A stretch of 22,955 nucleotides of DNA from a virus. Made by a program: the position numbers and the translations under genes. The DNA lies in IMG/VR virus record IMGVR_UViG_3300040781_000186, positions 1-22,955 of that record. One strand, written 5' to 3'. Positions 8,291 through 15,157 of the stretch are shown in pieces (position 1 is the stretch's first letter; each line of letters opens with the position of its first letter). Below the pieces are notes generated by a model. The model made no database searches. It was not told the DNA's origin and was given only the letters and a program-made list of their open reading frames with translations.

Positions 8291-9370
8291 ATGTCAGTAT
8301 TTGATAACACAAAAAGAGACCATACCGCTCCCACGATGTTTCTGGATGGCAGCGTTAATGTACAACGGTATGATACACTGAAGTATCGCCAGTTTGACAA
8401 ACTGACTGACAAGCAATTGGGATTCTTTTGGCGTCCTGAGGAAGTAGACATCGGTCGTGACAGCAAAGACTTCAAGGATCTTACTGATCACGAACGGCAT
8501 ATCTTTACTAGCAATCTCAAGCGACAGATACTGCTGGATAGTGTACAGGGTCGCTCACCCAACTTGGCTTTTCTGCCTATAGTGAGTCTGCCTGAGCTAG
8601 AAACCTGGATTGAGACTTGGGCGTTTTCAGAAACCATCCACAGCCGCAGCTACACTCACATCATTCGCAATGTATACAGCGATCCCAGCGTGGTATTTGA
8701 CCAAATGCTAGACAGTCCTGAAATTGTCAAGTGTAGTGATGCTATCACGCAGTACTATGACAAGCTCATAGAGCTCAATCACAATCCTCGTAAGTTTGGT
8801 AGTCACGAGCACAAGGAAGCGTTACATGCATCCATCATGGCAGTAAACATCCTGGAAGGTGTTCGTTTCTACGTGAGCTTTGCGTGTTCATGGGCTTTTG
8901 CTGAATTGAAAAAGATGGAAGGCAATGCCAAGATCATCAAGTTTATTGCTCGTGATGAAAACGTGCACTTGGCTAGTACACAACAGATGCTCAAGATCAT
9001 GCCCACAGACGACAAGGACTATGCTGGTATCGCTGAAGCCAAGCAGGAAGAATATGTACAAATGTTCGTTGATGCGGTGGAGCAGGAGAAGGCATGGGCA
9101 GACTATCTGTTCAAGGATGGCAGCATGATTGGTTTGAATGCGCAGCTACTCAAAGACTACATTGAGTGGATTGCCAGCAAGCGCATGCGAGCAGTTGGAT
9201 TGCCTTGCCCTTACAGTGTACCAGCTCATAACCCGTTACCCTGGACAGAGAAGTGGATACGCGGCAGTGATGTACAAGTGGCACCACAAGAGACCGAGAT
9301 CAGCAGCTACATTATAGGTGGCACCAAGCAAGACGTAAACGAAGACACCTTCAAAGGAATGAGCTTATGA
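8291..9370 (+). CDS. nrdB: Class Ia ribonucleoside-diphosphate reductase, beta subunit (NrdB)
   Basis: This 359-aa subunit holds the di-iron tyrosyl radical used by NrdA. All ligands are visible: Asp83 (LLDSVQG), Glu114 and His117 (SETIHS), Glu189 (NILEGVRF), Glu223 and His226 (RDENVH). The radical Tyr121 lies in RSYTHI and Trp47 in FFWRPEE. Tyr340 in SSYIIGG near the C-terminus matches the radical-transfer Tyr356 of E. coli. The protein is about 16 residues shorter than E. coli NrdB, mainly through a shorter stretch after residue 160. A presence of Tyr rather than Phe/Leu at 121 argues for class Ia chemistry. The start is ATG 8291 with AAGGAT upstream. The gene end overlaps the glutaredoxin start (ATGA 9367-9370). 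Confidence 0.98.
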   Translation: MSVFDNTKRDHTAPTMFLDGSVNVQRYDTLKYRQFDKLTDKQLGFFWRPEEVDIGRDSKDFKDLTDHERHIFTSNLKRQILLDSVQGRSPNLAFLPIVSLPELETWIETWAFSETIHSRSYTHIIRNVYSDPSVVFDQMLDSPEIVKCSDAITQYYDKLIELNHNPRKFGSHEHKEALHASIMAVNILEGVRFYVSFACSWAFAELKKMEGNAKIIKFIARDENVHLASTQQMLKIMPTDDKDYAGIAEAKQEEYVQMFVDAVEQEKAWADYLFKDGSMIGLNAQLLKDYIEWIASKRMRAVGLPCPYSVPAHNPLPWTEKWIRGSDVQVAPQETEISSYIIGGTKQDVNEDTFKGMSL

Positions 9371-9639
9371 AGTTTGTTGTATACACCAAACCAGACTGCG
9401 GTTATTGCGTGATGGTAAAGAAACTGATGAATGAGAACAATCTGGAATACGACGAGGTCGATATCACACAAGATCATGAAGCGCACAACTTTGTGGTAAA
9501 TGTTAAAAAGCACCGCACTGTGCCTCAGATATATCTTGACGGACAACTGTTTGTGGAGGGTGGATACCAGGGCATGAAAAAACACATACAAGAACAAAAA
9601 GACACACAAGAACTATTGAACAGCCTGGGAGGCATATAA
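9367..9639 (+). CDS. Glutaredoxin, likely electron donor to the phage ribonucleotide reductase
   Basis: This 90-aa protein has a classic glutaredoxin layout: beta strand FVVYTKPD, redox centre Cys11-Gly-Tyr-Cys14, cis-proline TVP (Pro53) and the glutathione-binding FVEGGYQG (residues ~62-69). Glutaredoxins of this size re-reduce ribonucleotide reductase using glutathione. T4 carries the comparable gene nrdC. The centre is CGYC rather than the commoner CPYC, which may change its redox potential. It is translationally coupled to nrdB by an ATGA overlap and to the next gene by a TAATG overlap, so a matched reductase/donor set is produced from one operon. A lysine- and glutamine-rich helix forms the C-terminus. 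Confidence 0.95.
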   Translation: MKFVVYTKPDCGYCVMVKKLMNENNLEYDEVDITQDHEAHNFVVNVKKHRTVPQIYLDGQLFVEGGYQGMKKHIQEQKDTQELLNSLGGI

Positions 9640-10016
9640 TGTATAACGCAAGGGAATTACTGGGTAAAATTGTCACACTCAAAACAGCAAACGGACAAGA
9701 GCTGGTGGGACGGTTGATTGGTATGAACGAAGATGGCAGCGTATTCACCATCAACAAACCAAAATTCATCACGGTGTCAGTGGAAAACAACCAGCAAGCA
9801 GTTTACATGATGCCTTTTTACCTTACTGCCACAGCACAGGATGAGCACTTTAATTCAGCAAGTTTCCTGGCCATAACAGCAACCATGGAAAGCACAGCAG
9901 ATGAATATCTCAAGTTAGTCCAAGAGGAAGAACCTGTTGAGAGTGTGGAAGTGGAAATTGATCCAGAGCCTGATACTGCTGATGCATCAGTTGACGCTGA
10001 AAGCGTTGAGAGCTAA
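9639..10016 (+). CDS. Small Sm-like beta-barrel protein with acidic tail, unknown function
   Basis: This 125-aa protein starts at ATG 9639, overlapping the glutaredoxin stop by one base. Residues 1-50 (LLGKIVTLKTANGQELVGRL, then IGMNEDGSVFTINKPKFI) have the alternating strand pattern and internal Gly of an Sm/LSm-type barrel, a fold that binds RNA or nucleic-acid ends. The match is by pattern only. Residues ~95-125 are strongly acidic (VESVEVEIDPEPDTADASVD), a disordered tail of a kind common in phage proteins that interact with basic partners. It is the last gene of the nrd run. The following late promoter element overlaps its stop codon. I cannot assign a role. An RNA- or protein-binding adaptor is possible. 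Confidence 0.7.
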   Translation: MYNARELLGKIVTLKTANGQELVGRLIGMNEDGSVFTINKPKFITVSVENNQQAVYMMPFYLTATAQDEHFNSASFLAITATMESTADEYLKLVQEEEPVESVEVEIDPEPDTADASVDAESVES

Positions 10017-10019
10017 ATA
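10012..10019 (+). promoter_or_regulatory. Late promoter-like element at the PAAR gene (leaderless geometry)
   Basis: GCTAAATA keeps the TAAATA core of the T4 late -10 element. With standard spacing the predicted +1 is 10025, exactly the A of the PAAR gene's ATG. It overlaps the TAA stop of the preceding gene. Downstream bases (TAAATAGTAGTATG) closely match those at 16044-16057. Confidence 0.5.
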
Positions 10020-10024
10020 GTAGT

Positions 10025-10300
10025 ATGGCATTAGGAGTAGGTCAAGTTGGTGTAAGCATAGTGGGCGGTGGTATTATCACTGGCCCTGGTATACCCAACA
10101 TACTAGTAGAAGGACAGCCCATCAGCGTGATAGGAGATACTGTAGCTCCACACGGAGAAGCACCACATACAAACCCCACCATGATAACTGGTAGCTCGAC
10201 TGTTAAAGCGGGTGGTAGACGTATTTGTATCGAACAAATTAGCACTGCCACCTGCAATCATCCTCAGAGTACAGGTGCCCCCACCGTTAAAGCTTCATAA
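10025..10300 (+). CDS. PAAR-domain spike-tip protein (gp5.4-like)
   Basis: This 91-aa glycine-rich protein is typical of PAAR-repeat proteins, which cap the central spike of contractile tails (gp5.4 in T4) and form a metal-stabilised cone that pierces the host envelope. Characteristic parts are the N-terminal VGVSIVGGGIITGPGIPNIL, then VEGQPISVIGDTVAPHG and a repeated SSTVKAGGRRI-type hairpin. Conserved His43, His47 and the CNH near residue 78 are candidate Zn2+/Fe2+ ligands. It has no Shine-Dalgarno; the late promoter element lies just 6 bases upstream of ATG 10025, so the mRNA may be leaderless. The gene overlaps the convergent leftward gene by 6 bases (10295-10300). Confidence 0.88.
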   Translation: MALGVGQVGVSIVGGGIITGPGIPNILVEGQPISVIGDTVAPHGEAPHTNPTMITGSSTVKAGGRRICIEQISTATCNHPQSTGAPTVKAS

Positions 10301-11152
10301 TTCTTGTTTAAATATCTGAGCATACATCAGAACATCATCTGGTGTCTGGTCACTCAAGCAATCCCAATCGTCAGCTAGCATATACATAAAGTATGCAGCT
10401 TTTTCACTATCAAACACATGCCCTGTTGGGCAGACATAAACATCCTCAACTGTGTTGGTGCGAAACACTGGTGAAATTTTGGGCAACTTGGGATTTTCCA
10501 AGATACTGCGTCCACATGGTGGGTTAATCATGGTACGAAGCATGTTATAGCTTAACAGTGAACGCTGTGGCATTTCGTACTGATAGTTTTCTGGATAGAC
10601 ATCGTGAAGCCATACACCATTCTGATCCACGATGGGAGTGGGCTCACGTGGATTCAAGTAGTCCTGCTTGTGTACTGCGACATTTATGTCATCCAAAATC
10701 TGCTTGCTGTCTGAAAAAGAATGGGTGGAAATCATGTCACATTGCAGCAGGCTATAACCGGCAGCGACAATATTACGATGTGTTTTTGACCAGTCGGTGC
10801 CTAAATACATCTTGCCTGCATGTTGTCCAGCACCATCCAATTCAAAGCAAAAACGACAACCCAGTTCTTTGAGCGATGTTATCAGATCAGTATCGCATTG
10901 TGCGTAAGTATGTATGATTACTTTTTCTTTGAAATGTTGAGCGAACGCAAGTAGATCGGGCCAGCACACAGGATCACCATAGTGGCACTTCAGGATAATT
11001 TCATCATGCTCTGCAACCTTGCTCACAGCTAGATCAAAATCCAGATGCACCAACGGATAATTGCGTGGCCCAAACATATGCTGATGCCAGCGGGCTTGTG
11101 GGCCCACTGTGTTATATACTGTACTGTGTGTGGTTACATCTAGGTAAATCAA
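10295..11152 (-). CDS. Radical-SAM-like TIM-barrel protein lacking the Fe-S cysteine motif
   Basis: This 285-aa leftward gene starts at TTG 11152, in a TTGA overlap with the subtilase stop, so it is translationally coupled. Several segments resemble radical SAM proteins. EIILKCHYGDPVCWPDLLAF (51-70) is like the strand and GEP motif with following helix. VIIHTYAQ with ITSLKELGC (79-99) is like the TNG strand and its helix. FELDGAGQHAGKMYLGTDWS (103-122) is like the DG-x-x-x-x-H-x-x-Y-R-G segment. However, the CxxxCxxC cluster expected in the first ~30 residues is absent: that region has no Cys at all. It therefore cannot bind a canonical 4Fe-4S/SAM centre. It may have become a binding or scaffold protein, or the likeness may be only structural. 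The assignment is by eye and uncertain. Confidence 0.5.
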   Translation of the reverse strand: MIYLDVTTHSTVYNTVGPQARWHQHMFGPRNYPLVHLDFDLAVSKVAEHDEIILKCHYGDPVCWPDLLAFAQHFKEKVIIHTYAQCDTDLITSLKELGCRFCFELDGAGQHAGKMYLGTDWSKTHRNIVAAGYSLLQCDMISTHSFSDSKQILDDINVAVHKQDYLNPREPTPIVDQNGVWLHDVYPENYQYEMPQRSLLSYNMLRTMINPPCGRSILENPKLPKISPVFRTNTVEDVYVCPTGHVFDSEKAAYFMYMLADDWDCLSDQTPDDVLMYAQIFKQEL

Positions 11153-12675
11153 AATTTCGGAGTAGACGTTTGGAAATCCAAGATCTTGTCGTATTCTCCT
11201 AGATCACCATCATAGTAAAAAGCAGGAGCACTATCTTGGTCATCGTCTTCTGGTGGCACAAGTTCTTGGTCAGATTCAGCGTACACACCAACAGAATACT
11301 CTTCCACCATGACAGTGTCGCCTAGAGTTCCACGAATGGCAAACATGTAGATCCCGGGAACTTGCGTTTTATCGTCCATCTTATTGGTGTCGATTATTAC
11401 ATTGCCTGTGGCTAAATCAACAGTGATCCATGGAGGCGGGACAGCAAAATCCAAAATAGCTACATCGGTTGCTGTATCCTGAATCCCCAAATTAAGAGTA
11501 ACCACTTGACTCGCTTGTACCTCCGCTATTCTTCCGCGAAGTTGAGATAAAGATTCTTCCTGAAATGAAAACGTTTTGGTAATGGCGGCGTTAACACTGC
11601 TATAGTCAATGTTTCCTGAGGTATTATCAAAATTGAGTAGATACGGGCCTTCCTGAATACCTTTTGCTATCAAGTGTGTTTTAATTTCTGGAACAGATTC
11701 AGCTGGACTATCTTCGAGGTAGTGTGTTACCACGCCTGCAACGATTCCAGCACCCAAACTGGTTCCAGCACTTACTGCATAAGTGTTGTCTTTTGTTGCT
11801 ACTGAAATCTTTTGTCCTGGCGCAAAAATATCTACCTGTGCACCAAAATTTCCTGCTACTGGTTTCTGGTCTGGGTTTAGAGTGTTACTAAATTGACTTA
11901 CGGCAAAGTCGTAATCATGTGCGCCCACCGTGATGATCTCTTCAACACCAGCAGGACTCAGAGTGTTAACGTCTACACCTTGGTTACCAGCCGCTGCCAC
12001 CACCACCAAGCGTTCCTGGTCAAACTGACGAATGTAAGCATCCAAAAAATCGTTCTGGGTAATAACCCAGGGAAGACATATTACTTTGATCTTGTAGAAG
12101 GTTTTTTCGTGGTGTTCTGCTAGAGCGTTGAATGCTTCAATTAAATCAGACAACAATATTTGTCCTTTGTTTGTGTCAAAGATTTTGAGTACTTTGAGAC
12201 TGGCGGTGGGTGCGGTGCCAATGTTTTGGCCCACGATCAGACTGGCCACACTGGTGCCGTGCCCTGCGTTGTCATTGCTGTCTGGAAACGCGCTATAAAT
12301 TGTCTCAATGTCCGCGCCATCGAACTCATCAATTTCAGCGTTAACGCCTGTGTCCATGAGGTAAACAGTTTGAGCTTTACCGGTGTACTTGAATAGCTCA
12401 TGGGCATGGGTACCTTGATAGCCTTTTTGCCCTGTTGGATCAACCAACAGCTTCAAGTGGTCCGTGGTGTAGCTTTCACCCTGGAAATCTACTGTAGCAT
12501 CTGCAGGTGCAGAACCCACGACATGTTCTACAGAATCAAGACTTTGTGCATCAACCAGGAAGGTGAATCCTGGCTTGAAGTGTTTGATGATGGTGATCCC
12601 TGCTTGTTCAAGACTTTCACGTGCCTGTCTAAGCGACAATATTTTGCTAACATCCAGGGTTACGATGTATTTCAT
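11149..12675 (-). CDS. Subtilisin-like serine protease (S8 family) with C-terminal Ig-like region
   Basis: This 508-aa protease carries the complete subtilase set: Asp108 in YLMDTGV, His139 in AGHGTSVAS, oxyanion Asn231 in AAAGNQG and nucleophile Ser306 in SAGTSLGAG (canonical GTSMA(A/S)P is relaxed to GTSLGAG). Residues 1-75 resemble an I9-type inhibitory prodomain. Residues ~385-470 (for example PPWITVDLATGNVIID) look like an Ig/cadherin-type beta-sandwich. The tail is acidic (PPEDDDQDS). No Sec signal is seen, so it is probably packaged in or acts on the virion, or acts in the host cytoplasm at lysis. Start ATG 12675 has GGAG 5 bases upstream and a leftward late promoter at 12726-12719. 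It is not the T4 prohead protease gp21 type. Confidence 0.9.
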   Translation of the reverse strand: MKYIVTLDVSKILSLRQARESLEQAGITIIKHFKPGFTFLVDAQSLDSVEHVVGSAPADATVDFQGESYTTDHLKLLVDPTGQKGYQGTHAHELFKYTGKAQTVYLMDTGVNAEIDEFDGADIETIYSAFPDSNDNAGHGTSVASLIVGQNIGTAPTASLKVLKIFDTNKGQILLSDLIEAFNALAEHHEKTFYKIKVICLPWVITQNDFLDAYIRQFDQERLVVVAAAGNQGVDVNTLSPAGVEEIITVGAHDYDFAVSQFSNTLNPDQKPVAGNFGAQVDIFAPGQKISVATKDNTYAVSAGTSLGAGIVAGVVTHYLEDSPAESVPEIKTHLIAKGIQEGPYLLNFDNTSGNIDYSSVNAAITKTFSFQEESLSQLRGRIAEVQASQVVTLNLGIQDTATDVAILDFAVPPPWITVDLATGNVIIDTNKMDDKTQVPGIYMFAIRGTLGDTVMVEEYSVGVYAESDQELVPPEDDDQDSAPAFYYDGDLGEYDKILDFQTSTPKF

Positions 12676-12712
12676 TACGACTCCAATAATTTTGTGTTCT
12701 GTTCACGATTAC

Positions 12713-12720
12713 TATAACTA
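12713..12720 (+). promoter_or_regulatory. Possible rightward late promoter (TATAACTA), overlapping the leftward one
   Basis: TATAACTA differs at one position from TATAAATA. Predicted +1 is 12726, 27 bases before the TTG start at 12753. It overlaps the leftward element by two bases, giving a compact divergent pair. The mismatch is in the conserved core, so this is tentative. Confidence 0.35.
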
Positions 12721-12726
12721 TTTATG
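12719..12726 (-). promoter_or_regulatory. Leftward T4-type late promoter (CATAAATA) for the subtilase operon
   Basis: On the minus strand, CATAAATA is followed by GTTATAG. Predicted +1 is 12713, 38 bases before the subtilase ATG at 12675. It is the only leftward late motif found and sits upstream of the only leftward genes. Confidence 0.72.
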
Positions 12727-12752
12727 GGAAACTCAATGCAGGAGATGTATAC

Positions 12753-13727
12753 TTGGAAATCGGATGCCCCACAACAGTAGCATGGAATCATGATTCACAG
12801 GTTCTGAGTATAACGATTAAAGATTCTGGTGAAGCAAATGTAGTTGATCTAATTGCCAACCAGTTACAAAACTATGCCAGTGCCAGGGTCTTCTTGAGCG
12901 GGGGCATGGACAGTGAGACCAGCCTGATTATGGCTAAAAGAGCCATAACCAAGGTGGAAGCCTGCGTGTTTGCCTATACCTGGCAAGATCAGATAGTGAA
13001 TGGGCATGATGTTGCAAACGCCGTGCACACAGCCAAAAAGCATGATGTGGAATGCTATGTAAGCACACATGAATTGGATGTATTTTTCAATCGTGATTTG
13101 CCCAGCGCAATCAAGATGTACAACACACAGAGTCCACAAGTAGCCGCTCATCTGCATGCATTAAGTGAAAATTGTCAGGGAACTGACGTATGCATAATGG
13201 GTGGTGAAGTGCCCCTGGTTTTACAGCATCAAGACAAAATACTCACTGCGTTTGAGTTAGACAAGCATGGAGTGGGCCCGGGATTTTTTTACATCATTAA
13301 CACCATCCTGCCGTTTCACCGTTTTGCTGACCTGCATGGAATTGAAGTGATACGAAACCCTTTTATGATGAGTCCAGAAATATTGTTTGCTGGGTACAAG
13401 CAAAATCTCAAAGTGTATGCACGTGGACAAGGGCATGTTACCCAGAGTCTGAAAACAAATGGCACGGGCTATCGCCAGGCATATTATGACAGCCTGGGCA
13501 TTGGTGTATCCAAACACTTACTCAAGAGGACTGGGTTTGAAGAGGTCAAGATGCACTTGGCTTCAGTAACTGGGAACTATGATGAGTTTGACAAGCGTTA
13601 CCGTAATCCATACACCATACCCACAGTAAAACGTTTTCGTGCGCTGGGAGATCACGTGGCATTGAAACAATGCTTTGCCGATCTGCCACCCATAACGCCA
13701 CTAAACACCTATTCCTTTGACTGGTAA
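12753..13727 (+). CDS. PP-loop ATP pyrophosphatase, asparagine-synthetase-C-like, no glutaminase domain
   Basis: This 324-aa protein contains VFLSGGMDSETSLIM (46-60), the SGGxDS pyrophosphate loop of N-type ATP pyrophosphatases (asparagine synthetase, NAD synthetase, GMP synthetase, QueC). Downstream CIMGGEVP (residues ~146-153) is placed like the second nucleotide-binding loop of asparagine-synthetase-like enzymes. There is no N-terminal Ntn glutaminase, so it would need free ammonia or adenylate another acceptor. The start is TTG 12753 with GGAG 8 bases upstream. The next in-frame ATG is inside the P-loop, so TTG is needed. It lies between the leftward protease pair and a glycosyltransferase block, which suggests modification of a surface polymer or a virion protein; this is inference. 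The TAA stop overlaps a late promoter motif. Confidence 0.8.
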   Translation: MEIGCPTTVAWNHDSQVLSITIKDSGEANVVDLIANQLQNYASARVFLSGGMDSETSLIMAKRAITKVEACVFAYTWQDQIVNGHDVANAVHTAKKHDVECYVSTHELDVFFNRDLPSAIKMYNTQSPQVAAHLHALSENCQGTDVCIMGGEVPLVLQHQDKILTAFELDKHGVGPGFFYIINTILPFHRFADLHGIEVIRNPFMMSPEILFAGYKQNLKVYARGQGHVTQSLKTNGTGYRQAYYDSLGIGVSKHLLKRTGFEEVKMHLASVTGNYDEFDKRYRNPYTIPTVKRFRALGDHVALKQCFADLPPITPLNTYSFDW

Positions 13728-13733
13728 TAAATA
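13726..13733 (+). promoter_or_regulatory. Late promoter-like element (AATAAATA) before a structured leader
   Basis: AATAAATA matches the late -10 consensus at 7 of 8 positions and overlaps the preceding TAA stop. Predicted +1 is 13739, the first base of a hairpin (AACCG/CGGTT). No gene starts until 13888. Confidence 0.5.
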
Positions 13734-13738
13734 GTAGT

Positions 13739-13796
13739 AACCGCCCTTGGGACCGGTTGGGTTTGAGCAGCCCTGGTGTCCTGATTCGCTACCAGG
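13739..13796 (+). ncRNA. Candidate structured leader or small RNA with two hairpins
   Basis: The 160-base gap 13728-13887 holds no ORF longer than 10 codons. Two stems are visible: AACCG 13739-13743 with CGGTT 13754-13758, and CCTGGT 13772-13777 with ACCAGG 13791-13796 (13-nt loop). It starts at the predicted +1 of the 13726 promoter. No U-tract follows either stem, so they are not standard terminators. It could be a leader element or an independent RNA. Confidence 0.4.
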
Positions 13797-13881
13797 CCAC
13801 CAAAAGTGTTCACCATTAAGTGTAATGTTAACAATTTACTTTAACTTGTATAAATAATGGAACTTAGGCACAAAGGACACC
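13775..13881 (+). promoter_or_regulatory. Long-range anti-Shine-Dalgarno pairing upstream of the 57-aa gene
   Basis: GGTGTCCT (13775-13782) is perfectly complementary to AGGACACC (13874-13881), which contains the AGGA Shine-Dalgarno of the gene at 13888. The 5' arm lies upstream of the TATAAATA promoter at 13849, so RNA from that promoter lacks it. Longer RNAs contain both arms and could hide the ribosome site. Confidence 0.55.
13849..13856 (+). promoter_or_regulatory. Consensus T4-type late promoter (TATAAATA)
   Basis: This is an exact match to the T4 late -10 consensus. Predicted +1 is 13862, giving a 26-base leader that includes AAAGGA (13872-13877) before ATG 13888. Confidence 0.82.
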
Positions 13882-13887
13882 GCAACA

Positions 13888-14061
13888 ATGGCAAAAACAC
13901 CGTACGAGATTAGACTTGAATTAGTTCGTGAAGCAAAAGAGATTTTGCAAGCACAAGCAAAAGACCCAGAGTCTATGCCATCCACAGAAGACGTTCTAGC
14001 TGAAGCAGAAAAGCTTAACGACTTCGTGAGCACTAAACCCGACCACCAACACAACCGTTAA
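13888..14061 (+). CDS. 57-aa conserved-type small phage protein, unknown function
   Basis: The frame runs ATG 13888 to TAA 14059-14061. The protein begins MAKTPYEIRLELVREAKEIL and is almost entirely helical and charged, ending in a polar PDHQHNR tail. Small proteins starting with this PYEIR-type helix are, to my recollection, common in T4-like cyanophages and relatives, but I know of no function. It has the best late promoter in the window (TATAAATA at 13849) and AAAGGA about 10 bases upstream of the ATG, so strong late expression is expected. A distant upstream sequence (13775-13782) can pair with the Shine-Dalgarno in longer transcripts. It may be a small structural, assembly or scaffold component; this is not supported by any motif. 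Confidence 0.8.
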   Translation: MAKTPYEIRLELVREAKEILQAQAKDPESMPSTEDVLAEAEKLNDFVSTKPDHQHNR

Positions 14062-14110
14062 TTTCTGGCCAAATACACGCCAACGACGCCTTTTTCTTGT
14101 GGTGGTGATA

Positions 14111-14177
14111 CCATTCTGGTGTAAATAAAGACATACAAATACACACAGCACCACACACTAAAAGGAAACCACAATGG
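14111..14177 (+). promoter_or_regulatory. Start-codon-sequestering inverted repeat around a late promoter
   Basis: CCATTCTGGT (14111-14120) pairs with ACCACAATGG (14168-14177) at 9 of 10 positions with one C-C mismatch. The 3' arm contains the ATG (14174-14176). The 5' arm ends at the first base of the late element, upstream of predicted +1 (14133), so only read-through RNA could form the stem. Confidence 0.55.
14120..14127 (+). promoter_or_regulatory. Late promoter-like element (TGTAAATA)
   Basis: TGTAAATA keeps the TAAATA core with one mismatch to the T4 consensus. Predicted +1 is 14133, giving a 41-base, A/C-rich leader before ATG 14174. Confidence 0.55.
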
Positions 14178-15157
14178 CGAATCGCAAACAGCGTCGAGCA
14201 GCAGCCGCTCAAAAAAGAAAGACAGCAGCACCTGGTGCAATAGACAGCGCCCCTGATCAAACCGCAAACCAAGAAGTAAAAATTGATACTAGCAGTGATG
14301 ACGTGATGCATCGTTTGCTGGATGCCAAGATTGAAATACCAGTTGGGCTGCTTCGTCAGAAGCATATCTTTATTGCTACACCCTGTTATGGTGGCCAGAT
14401 TGGAGAGCCGTACTTCCGAAGCATGATGCGACTGACCATGCTGTGCAACAAATATGATATTCCATACACCATTAGCACACTGGCAAACGAGAGTTTGATC
14501 ACACGGGGACGCAACACTCTGGTGAGCTTCTTCATGGAGAACCCCAAAGCCACTCACCTGTTCTTTATCGACGCTGACATTGAGTTCAATCCAGAAGACT
14601 TGTTGCGCATGGTTGCTTATGACAAGCCTGTTATCGTGGGTGCATACCCCAAGAAGGCTGTTAACTGGGAAAGCATCATGACAGCAGCTCGCACCATCCC
14701 TGAAGAAACATCAGATACAATCGAAGGACACAGCTCCAACTACGTGGTCAACTTTGAGTTTCTAACTGACGAAAACGGCAATCGCCTTCCGCAAGTACAA
14801 ATTGTGGACAACCTGGTCAAGCTCAAAGACGCTGGAACAGGATTCATGTGCATCAAGAAAGAAGTGATTCAGAAGATGTTTGACGCCATGCCTGAGCTGA
14901 GCTACAAGAATGACATCAACGTGGACAACAAATTTGAGCCTTTCATGTATGCGCTATTTGATGCCATTATTGATCCAGAAAGCCGCCGCTATCTGAGTGA
15001 GGATTATACCTTCTGTCGACGCTGGCAGAACATGGGTGGTGAAGTATATCTGGACCCACGCACAGCACTCAACCACGTGGGACACTACACATTCCGCGGA
15101 AACATCCGCAAACTATTCACAGGAGAAAACCGTCATGGCCAAAAGCCCGGAAAATAA
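14174..15157 (+). CDS. GT-A-fold glycosyltransferase-like protein (first of two)
   Basis: This 327-aa protein has a basic, Ala-rich leader (residues 1-40, NRKQRRAAAAQKRK) that is probably disordered, then a GT-A domain. HIFIATPCYGGQIGEPYFRS (64-83) is the nucleotide-sugar-binding first strand. RGRNTLVSFFM (111-121) is the helix usual in these phage enzymes. LFFIDADIEFNPEDLLRMV (129-147) contains the metal-binding DAD (133-135). YLDPRTALNHVGHYTFRG near the C-terminus contains likely catalytic or acceptor-site His residues. The reaction is presumably transfer of a sugar from a nucleotide sugar to DNA, virion protein or host glycan; the acceptor is unknown. The start is ATG 14174 with AAAGG upstream and a late promoter. 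Its end overlaps the next gene by 23 bases. Confidence 0.82.
   Translation: MANRKQRRAAAAQKRKTAAPGAIDSAPDQTANQEVKIDTSSDDVMHRLLDAKIEIPVGLLRQKHIFIATPCYGGQIGEPYFRSMMRLTMLCNKYDIPYTISTLANESLITRGRNTLVSFFMENPKATHLFFIDADIEFNPEDLLRMVAYDKPVIVGAYPKKAVNWESIMTAARTIPEETSDTIEGHSSNYVVNFEFLTDENGNRLPQVQIVDNLVKLKDAGTGFMCIKKEVIQKMFDAMPELSYKNDINVDNKFEPFMYALFDAIIDPESRRYLSEDYTFCRRWQNMGGEVYLDPRTALNHVGHYTFRGNIRKLFTGENRHGQKPGK

Noticed and set aside
9991-10009. Stem-loop TTGACGCT/AGCGTTGA as a terminator of the nrd operon
   Set aside because: The stem has two G-T pairs and no T-tract follows; it is inside the coding sequence.
9973-10026. Start-hiding repeat for the PAAR gene (ATACT/AGTAT)
   Set aside because: Only five pairs, expected by chance over such a distance.
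10801-10815. TAAATA motif on the plus strand within the leftward gene
   Set aside because: No rightward gene follows; it is a chance match in antisense coding sequence.
13739-13805. Possible tRNA (T-arm-like ATTCGCT and CCACCA)
   Set aside because: No 7-bp acceptor stem, no D- or anticodon arm, and the T-stem has a mismatch; kept only as a structured RNA candidate.
14062-14096. T-run (GCCTTTTTC) as intrinsic terminator
   Set aside because: Only a 3-bp GGC/GCC stem can be placed before it.
14997-15134. Earlier start of the second glycosyltransferase
   Set aside because: It lies wholly inside the first glycosyltransferase gene; ATG 15135 has AGGAG and begins right before the first domain strand.
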